Shown: positions 6,881 through 10,022 of the stretch, piece after piece | Numbering within the stretch: position 1 is the first letter of the stretch | Layout: each line of letters begins with the position of its first letter | The notes under the pieces: generated by a model | Told to the model about the DNA's origin: nothing | Databases searched by the model: none | What the model saw: the letters and a program-made list of their open reading frames with translations, nothing else | From: an uncultured Mollicutes bacterium | Lineage (GTDB): Bacteria; Bacillota_I; Bacilli_A; Acholeplasmatales; Anaeroplasmataceae | Assembly (NCBI GenBank): GCA_947174685.1 | Contig: CAMWJY010000013.1 | Coordinates: forward strand, 1 to 10,022 | Direction: 5' to 3' | DNA length: 10,022 nucleotides | Made by a program: the position numbers and the translations under genes

Positions 6881-8116
6881 ATGTTTGAAAAATTAACAAG
6901 AACTAAGGTTTTTAGAGACCCGATTTATGGTTATATAGAAGTAGAATATAAAATCATTTTAGAATTAATAGATTCTAAAGAGGTTCAACGCTTAAGAAGA
7001 ATCAGACAGCTAAGTGGAGTTGCGATGGTATTTCATACGGCAGAGCATACTAGATTTACACATGCTTTAGGTGCATACCATATGGCAAATTTAGTTTTAC
7101 AAAATGTTGAAGGAATAGAAGCTTTAAGCGAGCATGAAAGGGTTGTATTCTTATGTGCGGCTTTACTTCATGATATTGGACATGGACCTTATTCCCATGC
7201 GTTTGAAAATGTTTTAATGACCTCTCATGAGGAAATGACAGAGAAAATCATTCTCTGCAAGGATACGGATGTTTATCGAATTTTAAATCAAATACCAGGC
7301 TTGCCAGAGGATGTAGCTAATGTGATTGGGCATAAAGGAAAATATCCTTTAATTGAAGCATTTGTTTCCTCTCAGTTGGATGTAGATAGAATGGATTATT
7401 TGACAAGGGATGCTTATTTTACCGGGGCTACCTATGGTACCATTGATATGCATAGACTTTTAAGGACTATGAAGGTTGTAGATAAAAAGGTATTATGTAG
7501 AGCCTCAGGAGTACATACCCTAGAGTCTTATTTAATGAGTAGATACCATATGTATTTCCAGGTATATTATCATCCAGTAGCTAGAGCTTATGAGCTTTTG
7601 TTAGAAAGTATATATGAGCGTATTAAGGATTTAACTAAAGAACATATTTCAATTGATGCGAATATAGCATCCTTCTTAAATGTAATAGAGAATAACGATG
7701 ATGTTATGTCATACATTGAGCTTGATGATGCGTATGTGAATGGCTTTATCAAACAGTTGATGAAATCCTCAGATCCTGTTTTAAACCTTTTAGCAAATGC
7801 CTTTAATCATCGTAAGCTATTTAAATATATAGATTTAGCAAATCATCCAAATCCAAAGACAATTGAAGAAATCAAAAATAAAATAAATGCTCATCCTAAT
7901 GGCAAGTATTTTTACTTTGAAAATTCTGTTTCTGCGGTGGCATATTTACAAACAAAAAAGAGTAGGGGAACAAATGATTTGCTTGCAATCAAGATGATTT
8001 TACCAAATGGAGAAATTAAGAATTTAGATGAATATTCTCCAATTGTTCATAGCTTAGTTTCATCAAGCTATAAGCGTGTAGAACGTATTTATTATTTTGA
8101 GGATTTATATGCCTAG
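6881..8116 (+). CDS. HD-domain phosphohydrolase, SAMHD1/YwfO-like (probable dNTP triphosphohydrolase)
   Basis: This is a soluble metal-dependent HD hydrolase of 411 aa. The closest family by motif is the YwfO/EF1143 group of SAMHD1-like enzymes, which remove triphosphate from deoxynucleotides. The HD signature is complete: His61 in RFTHALG, His97-Asp98 in LLHDIGHGPYSH, and Asp167 in QLDVDRMDYLTRDA. The start region RTKVFRDPIYGYIEV is typical of the family. I chose ATG 6881, with GAGGTGA (6866-6872) eight bases upstream; the in-frame GTG at 6869 lies inside that ribosome site and is unlikely. It is the first gene of an operon: its last 8 bp (8109-8116) overlap rnmV. B. subtilis has other genes (tatD, yabE) before rnmV, so this neighbour differs. 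Substrate specificity is inferred from family; other phosphohydrolase activities are possible. Confidence 0.85.
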   Translation: MFEKLTRTKVFRDPIYGYIEVEYKIILELIDSKEVQRLRRIRQLSGVAMVFHTAEHTRFTHALGAYHMANLVLQNVEGIEALSEHERVVFLCAALLHDIGHGPYSHAFENVLMTSHEEMTEKIILCKDTDVYRILNQIPGLPEDVANVIGHKGKYPLIEAFVSSQLDVDRMDYLTRDAYFTGATYGTIDMHRLLRTMKVVDKKVLCRASGVHTLESYLMSRYHMYFQVYYHPVARAYELLLESIYERIKDLTKEHISIDANIASFLNVIENNDDVMSYIELDDAYVNGFIKQLMKSSDPVLNLLANAFNHRKLFKYIDLANHPNPKTIEEIKNKINAHPNGKYFYFENSVSAVAYLQTKKSRGTNDLLAIKMILPNGEIKNLDEYSPIVHSLVSSSYKRVERIYYFEDLYA

Positions 8117-8648
8117 TGTTATTGTTGTTGAAGGACTACATGATAAGATAAGACTAGAAAGTGTATATCCGAATGCCAATATTGTTATCACAAACGGAAG
8201 TGAAATTAGCGATGATACGATAAAGCTTCTTCAAGCTTTAAGTAAAACAAATCAGATTATTATTTTTACAGACCCTGACTCTCCAGGAGAAAGAATTAGA
8301 AATCAGATTGCTTTAGCTATACCCTCCTCCTTTCATGCTTTCTTGAGAAAAAAAGATTCCATCAGCAGGAATGGGAAAAAGGTTGGTATAGAGCATGCTT
8401 CTAAAGAGTGTATTATAGAATCGTTATCCCAAGTCTATTCGAATCAGCAAGAAGAAGATACCATTACTTTGGCAGATATTTATGAGCTGGGTCTTATGGG
8501 AATGCCTAATAGTGGAGCTTTAAGAGAAAGAATAGCTGATGAGTTAAATATCGGCAGACCAAATGCAAAGACATTCTTGAAAAGAGTAAATATGCTGCAA
8601 ATAAAAAAAGAGGTGCTCAAAAGTTTATGCCAAAAATTGGAAATATAG
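8109..8648 (+). CDS. rnmV: Ribonuclease M5 (5S rRNA maturation)
   Basis: RNase M5 cuts the 5S rRNA precursor to its mature ends, using ribosomal protein L18 as cofactor in B. subtilis. The protein has 179 aa, slightly shorter than the Bacillus enzyme (about 186). An N-terminal Toprim domain is clear: VVEGLHD with Glu8 and Asp12, and FTDPDSPGERIR with Asp55 and Asp57 for metal binding. The family signature around VGIEHAS follows, then a C-terminal part with IGRPNAKTFLKRVN and a basic tail. ATG 8109 is chosen because MPSVIVVEG fits the family start and GAGG (8099-8102) lies six bases upstream; the TTG at 8097 is less likely. It overlaps the HD gene by 8 bp and rsmA by 22 bp. The Bacillus order rnmV-rsmA-yabG supports the call over DnaG-type or other small Toprim proteins. 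Confidence 0.95.
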   Translation: MPSVIVVEGLHDKIRLESVYPNANIVITNGSEISDDTIKLLQALSKTNQIIIFTDPDSPGERIRNQIALAIPSSFHAFLRKKDSISRNGKKVGIEHASKECIIESLSQVYSNQQEEDTITLADIYELGLMGMPNSGALRERIADELNIGRPNAKTFLKRVNMLQIKKEVLKSLCQKLEI

Positions 8649-9481
8649 GCTTTGTTCAAAAAAGCATAAAAGAAAATCAATTTAAAATAAAAAAGAAGTT
8701 TGGACAAAACTTTTTAACAGATGCCTCTATCTTAAAAAGAATTGTGGATGCAGCTATGCTAGATAAGGATACTGCAGTAATTGAAATAGGACCTGGACTC
8801 GGAGCTTTAACGGAGCTTTTATGTGAAGCTGCTGGCTTTGTCTTGGCTTATGAAATTGATCAAGATTTAATTCCTATATTGAATCAAAACCTAAAGGAAT
8901 ATACAAACTATAAAATTGTGTTAGAGGATATTTTAAAGGCAGATGTTTTAAGGGATATTGCCTTATATTTTAAGGAATATAAGAAAATATATGTGGTTGC
9001 TAATCTTCCTTATTATATCACTACTCCTATTCTTTTAGGACTATTGTCCAAGAATCTTCCTATTGAAAGATATGTTATGATGATGCAGCTTGAGGTGGCA
9101 GATCGGATTTGTGGAAAGCCAAGCACAAAGGATTATAATGCTTTAAGTGTATGGATAGAATATCGAGCTAAGGCAATCAAAATATGTAAGGTTCCAAGAA
9201 GTGTATTTGTTCCTGCCCCAAATGTAGATAGTGCAGTTGTTCGATTAGATGTATACGAAGAATTGCCTATAAAGGCGTTAGATGAAGAGTTATTTTCTAA
9301 GCTATTAAGGCAATGCTTTGTCCAAAGAAGAAAGACACTTTACAATAATTTATCCTTAGCTTATGATAAGGATAAAATTAATAAAATGCTAGAGGATTTA
9401 GGTATTTCTCCAAGCGTAAGAGCAGAGGTTCTTTCTTTAGACGATTTTGTTCGAATGAGTAATTATTTAACACAAAATTAA
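8627..9481 (+). CDS. rsmA: 16S rRNA (adenine1518-N6/adenine1519-N6)-dimethyltransferase
   Basis: RsmA (KsgA) uses S-adenosylmethionine to dimethylate two adjacent adenines in the 3' terminal hairpin of 16S rRNA during 30S assembly. The protein has 284 aa, close to the usual 270-295. Motifs in order: KKKFGQNFL (22-30), the SAM-binding EIGPGLG (53-59), the acidic YEIDQDL, the catalytic NLPYYI (126-131), then VPRSVFVPAPNVDSAVVRL and the C-terminal domain with RQCFVQRRKTLYNNL. Loss of this gene is known to give kasugamycin resistance. The start ATG 8627 lies 22 bp inside rnmV. The best ribosome site, GAGGTG (8610-8615), is 11 bases upstream, longer than usual, so translational coupling with rnmV is plausible. 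The residues before about 20 are not conserved in the family. Confidence 0.97.
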   Translation: MPKIGNIGFVQKSIKENQFKIKKKFGQNFLTDASILKRIVDAAMLDKDTAVIEIGPGLGALTELLCEAAGFVLAYEIDQDLIPILNQNLKEYTNYKIVLEDILKADVLRDIALYFKEYKKIYVVANLPYYITTPILLGLLSKNLPIERYVMMMQLEVADRICGKPSTKDYNALSVWIEYRAKAIKICKVPRSVFVPAPNVDSAVVRLDVYEELPIKALDEELFSKLLRQCFVQRRKTLYNNLSLAYDKDKINKMLEDLGISPSVRAEVLSLDDFVRMSNYLTQN

Positions 9482-9499
9482 ATTCTAAATCATAACCTA
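9471..9499 (+). promoter_or_regulatory. Candidate sigma-K-type promoter before yabG
   Basis: CATAACCTA (9491-9499) matches the sigma-K -10 form CATAnnnTA. CACA (9471-9474) lies 16 bases upstream as an AC-type -35. B. subtilis yabG is known to be made late in sporulation under sigma K. Against the call: the transcript would start near 9505, right at the ribosome site AGGTGA (9505-9510), leaving only about ten leader bases. ACCTA (9495-9499) and TAGGT (9504-9508) can also form a 5-bp hairpin across the ribosome site in read-through transcripts from rsmA. Confidence 0.4.
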
Positions 9500-9515
9500 A
9501 AAATAGGTGATGATA

Positions 9516-10022
9516 ATGCAAAAGGGAGATATTGTCAGCAGACGTTCTCATAATTATGACGTTATATTTGTGATTACAGAAATAGAAGGAAATATTGCTT
9601 ATTTGAGTGGATTATATATCAGGCTTGTTGCGGATAGTGAATTGTCGGATTTAGTTCCTGTAGAGGAAGGCGATTTAATCAGATATAAGGAAAGCAAGCT
9701 AGAATATGAAAAAAGCTTAATTGCTTCTTATAAAAAGAAGATAGGACATATTACAGGTAAAATTCTTCACTTAGACAGTGACCCATTTTATTTAACTAAG
9801 TGTATGAATTTATATAAGACATTAGGAATTTATGCTTATGGTGTTGAGCTAAATGAACAGCAAATGGCAGATCAAATCTTAGGATATATTCAAAAAATAA
9901 GACCAAATATTATAGTATTAACAGGACATGATTCTTATAATAATAGAGGACTTGATGATTTAAGGAATTATAAAAATACAATCAATTTTATAAGAACTAT
10001 TGTACGAATTAGAAGGCAGTAT
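9516..10022 (+). CDS. yabG: Sporulation-specific protease YabG (partial, runs off the window)
   Basis: YabG is a protease (MEROPS U57) that trims spore-coat proteins in the mother cell in B. subtilis and prepares them for cross-linking. The 169 visible codons stay open to the last base; the family is about 290 aa, so a little over half is present. Recognisable parts are MQKGDIVSRRSHNYDVIF, the RLVADSELSDLV block, GKILHLDSD (81-89), YLTKCMNLYKTLGIYAYGV, and RPNIIVLTGHDSY with TGHD at 136-139 followed by GLDDLRNYKNT. ATG 9516 has AGGTGA (9505-9510) five bases upstream; an in-frame ATG at 9510 is too close to that site. It lies 34 bases after rsmA with no terminator between, so it could be read from the operon and from a sporulation promoter. 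It is the main evidence that the organism is a spore former. Confidence 0.93.
   Translation, partial: MQKGDIVSRRSHNYDVIFVITEIEGNIAYLSGLYIRLVADSELSDLVPVEEGDLIRYKESKLEYEKSLIASYKKKIGHITGKILHLDSDPFYLTKCMNLYKTLGIYAYGVELNEQQMADQILGYIQKIRPNIIVLTGHDSYNNRGLDDLRNYKNTINFIRTIVRIRRQY

Noticed and set aside
8480..8707. - strand frame across the rnmV-rsmA junction
   Set aside because: Both + strand genes are certain from motifs. The frame is Phe/Leu-rich, as expected for the complement of Lys/Glu-rich codons.
1..10022. CRISPR array, insertion sequence, tRNA/rRNA, phage or defence island
   Set aside because: I saw no repeated spacer array, transposase, terminal inverted repeats, tRNA-like cloverleaf or defence-family motif. 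Genes are packed housekeeping genes in one orientation.

Overview
The window is a stretch of chromosomal housekeeping DNA from an AT-rich (by eye about one third GC), Gram-positive bacterium. All genes lie on the + strand, with short gaps, overlapping genes and strong AGGAGG/AGGTG-type ribosome binding sites. This indicates a low-GC member of the Bacillota. The order rnmV-rsmA-yabG is the one known from Bacillus subtilis. The last gene, yabG, encodes a spore-coat protease, so the organism is probably an endospore former or descends from one. The very high A+T and the gene neighbourhood would fit an Erysipelotrichia-like gut lineage, but that placement is inference and was not tested.

Region 1 (1-2097): the last codons of an unidentified upstream gene, a 172-base leader, then glmS (glucosamine-6-phosphate synthase, the entry step to amino-sugar and cell-wall precursors), closed by a strong intrinsic terminator. 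The leader has no recognisable glmS ribozyme.

Region 2 (2098-4700): a type IIA P-type ATPase, probably a calcium exporter. The terminator hairpin sits almost directly in front of its ribosome binding site, leaving no room for a promoter in between. Its mRNA must therefore be transcribed through the hairpin, which suggests attenuation.

Region 3 (4701-6828): a five-helix membrane sulfatase-fold enzyme of the lipoteichoic acid synthase family, with its own promoter and terminator. The catalytic metal and nucleophile residues are kept, but several positions that form the glycerol-phosphate pocket in S. aureus LtaS appear changed.

Region 4 (6829-10022): an operon of an HD-domain phosphohydrolase (SAMHD1/YwfO-like), rnmV (RNase M5, 5S rRNA maturation), rsmA/ksgA (16S rRNA dimethylation) and the start of yabG, which runs off the window end. 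The first three genes overlap (8 and 22 bp). A sigma-K-like promoter sequence lies between rsmA and yabG.

I saw no mobile element, CRISPR array, tRNA, rRNA or clear transferred island. The window is mostly ordinary. The points worth a second look are regulatory (the hairpin before the ATPase, the sigma-K-like sites) and the altered pocket of the LTA-synthase-like protein.
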